Source: Polaromonas sp. AER18D-145
Lineage (GTDB): Bacteria > Pseudomonadota > Gammaproteobacteria > Burkholderiales > Burkholderiaceae_C
Direction of reading: 5' to 3'
Assembly: GCF_002379095.1 (NCBI RefSeq)
Contig: NZ_NBZV01000008.1
Location: forward strand, 1 to 64,000
DNA: 64,000 nt
Shown: positions 63,479 to 64,000 of the stretch, in pieces
Position numbering within the stretch: position 1 is the stretch's first letter
Layout: every line of letters starts with the position of its first letter
Notes under the pieces: model-generated
What the model saw: the letters and a program-made list of their open reading frames with translations, nothing else
Databases searched by the model: none
What the model was told of the DNA's origin: nothing
Translations under genes and position numbers: made by a program

Positions 63479-63903
63479 GACAGGCCGTTCCTTGCGCCGT
63501 GCTGCAGGGGCTCAACCATTGAACGGGTCTGCCGGTCGAGCGTAGTGGAGGGGTGCGCCAGGATGGCAGCCGCAGTCGTGCAGACCTTCGGCTCGGATGG
63601 GCCGGATTCATGGGCGCGACCATGGCCTCTGGTTTCCAGGGTACCGGTCGGGGGGGCAGTGAATTTTCTCAAAGTTTGTCCCGTGTTGGCCGTGTTGGGT
63701 AGGCGGCTTGCCTGCCTTGTGCCTTGCCGTTCTGCGAGGTATGCATCGTGCCTTGTTTATAGGGTATTAATCTAACGATAGTTAGGTTTGCGTCAACTCG
63801 GGAAATCCCTATGCCGGTGCCGACGACTCCGGTTGCGAGTGCGAGCGGCAACTTCTGCCCAGGCTCGCTTCCGAATGGGAGCCGGTGATTCAGCGTCTCT
63901 CGG
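63479..63903. promoter_or_regulatory. 425-bp leader/promoter region of the 12-gene minus-strand operon
   Basis: No gene. On the minus strand a TTGACG box lies at 63791-63796, with the operator (63772-63785) directly downstream, inside the -35/-10 spacer, a typical repression arrangement; the -10 is uncertain. About 290 bp of leader follow before livF. The rest runs to the end of the ETF-QO gene, with no clear terminator. Confidence 0.5.
63772..63787. promoter_or_regulatory. Inverted-repeat operator CTAAC-GATA-GTTAG (second copy)
   Basis: Perfect 5-bp arms (63772-63776, 63781-63785), followed by GT. Differs by one base over 16 bp from the site at 27927-27942. It lies about 295 bp before livF and just downstream of a -35-like TTGACG on the minus strand. 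Confidence 0.65.
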
Positions 63904-64000
63904 CTACATCCCCGCGTAGTTCGGCCCGCCGCCGCCTTCGGGCGTGACCCAGACGATGTTCTGCGTCGGGTCCTTGATGTCGCAGGTCTTGCAGTGCACG
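63904..64000 (-). CDS. C-terminus of electron-transfer flavoprotein-ubiquinone oxidoreductase (partial)
   Basis: The minus strand reads [20 protein letters not shown] then [10 protein letters not shown] and TAG at 63906-63904. This is the highly conserved end of ETF-QO, which passes electrons from acyl-CoA dehydrogenases via ETF to ubiquinone. Only 31 codons are inside the window. It fits the acyl-CoA dehydrogenases encoded here. Confidence 0.9.
   Translation of the reverse strand, partial: VHCKTCDIKDPTQNIVWVTPEGGGGPNYAGM

Noticed and set aside
1..64000. tRNA, rRNA, CRISPR array or plasmid origin
   Set aside because: None recognised on either strand: no cloverleaf with a T-loop motif, no regularly spaced direct repeats, and no iterons.

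Overview
This looks like a chromosomal catabolic region of a Burkholderiales betaproteobacterium, most likely Comamonadaceae (Rhodoferax/Polaromonas-like). The basis is high-GC coding sequence, a Bug-type solute receptor, several LIV-type ABC operons paired with acyl-CoA synthetases, Atu-type acyl-CoA genes, and a copper membrane monooxygenase (CuMMO) of the xmoCAB type. From memory, such CuMMOs have been reported in alkane-using Rhodoferax and Polaromonas. Genus is inference; no rRNA or tRNA is present to anchor it.

Layout. (1) 1-128: tail of an IS4-like transposase. (2) 383-13727: acyl-CoA operon resembling acyclic-terpene/isovalerate (Atu/Liu) pathways: carboxyltransferase, acyl-CoA dehydrogenase, fused biotin carboxylase-carrier, AtuA, a Bug receptor, a LysR regulator, two class III CoA-transferases, a crotonase and a second dehydrogenase. 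(3) 14092-22925: two acyl-CoA ligases, a nitroreductase, a cysteine-less thiolase with a DUF35 partner, and a large MalT/AlkS-like LuxR regulator. (4) 22974-27840, minus strand: AlkK-, AlkJ- and AlkH-like genes (acyl-CoA synthetase, GMC alcohol dehydrogenase, aldehyde dehydrogenase). (5) 28075-37570, divergent plus strand: xmoC-xmoA-xmoB, a membrane-anchored periplasmic protein, a quinohemoprotein alcohol dehydrogenase, two small periplasmic proteins, copC, and a CopD-cytochrome c-thioredoxin-like fusion. (6) 37610-38176: a thioesterase ending against a transposase scar. (7) 38295-49649: TetR regulator, divergent B12-dependent acyl-CoA mutase (two subunits), a MeaB-thioesterase fusion, an acyl-CoA synthetase and a LIV-type ABC transporter. 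(8) 50216-63478, minus strand: a 12-gene operon with a second LIV transporter (two tandem binding proteins), an acyl-CoA synthetase, a split biotin-dependent carboxylase and two SDRs. (9) The C-terminus of ETF-ubiquinone oxidoreductase at the right edge.

How it may work together. The CuMMO would hydroxylate a small alkane in the membrane. The alcohol would be oxidised in the periplasm by the PQQ enzyme or by the AlkJ-like flavoprotein, then to the acid by AlkH and to acyl-CoA by AlkK or the other ligases. Branched or odd-chain acyl-CoAs would enter the two carboxylase modules or the B12 mutase module. CopC, the CopD fusion and the small periplasmic proteins are candidates for copper and electron supply. 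In effect this is an alk operon in which CuMMO stands where AlkB would be.

Two nearly identical inverted repeats (CTAACGA[A/T]AGTTAGGT) lie in the alkH/xmoC divergent promoter region and upstream of the 12-gene operon 36 kb away. They suggest one repressor controls both. The most novel elements are the alk-CuMMO arrangement, the MeaB-thioesterase fusion with an aberrant mutase, and the CopD-cytochrome c-thioredoxin-like fusion.
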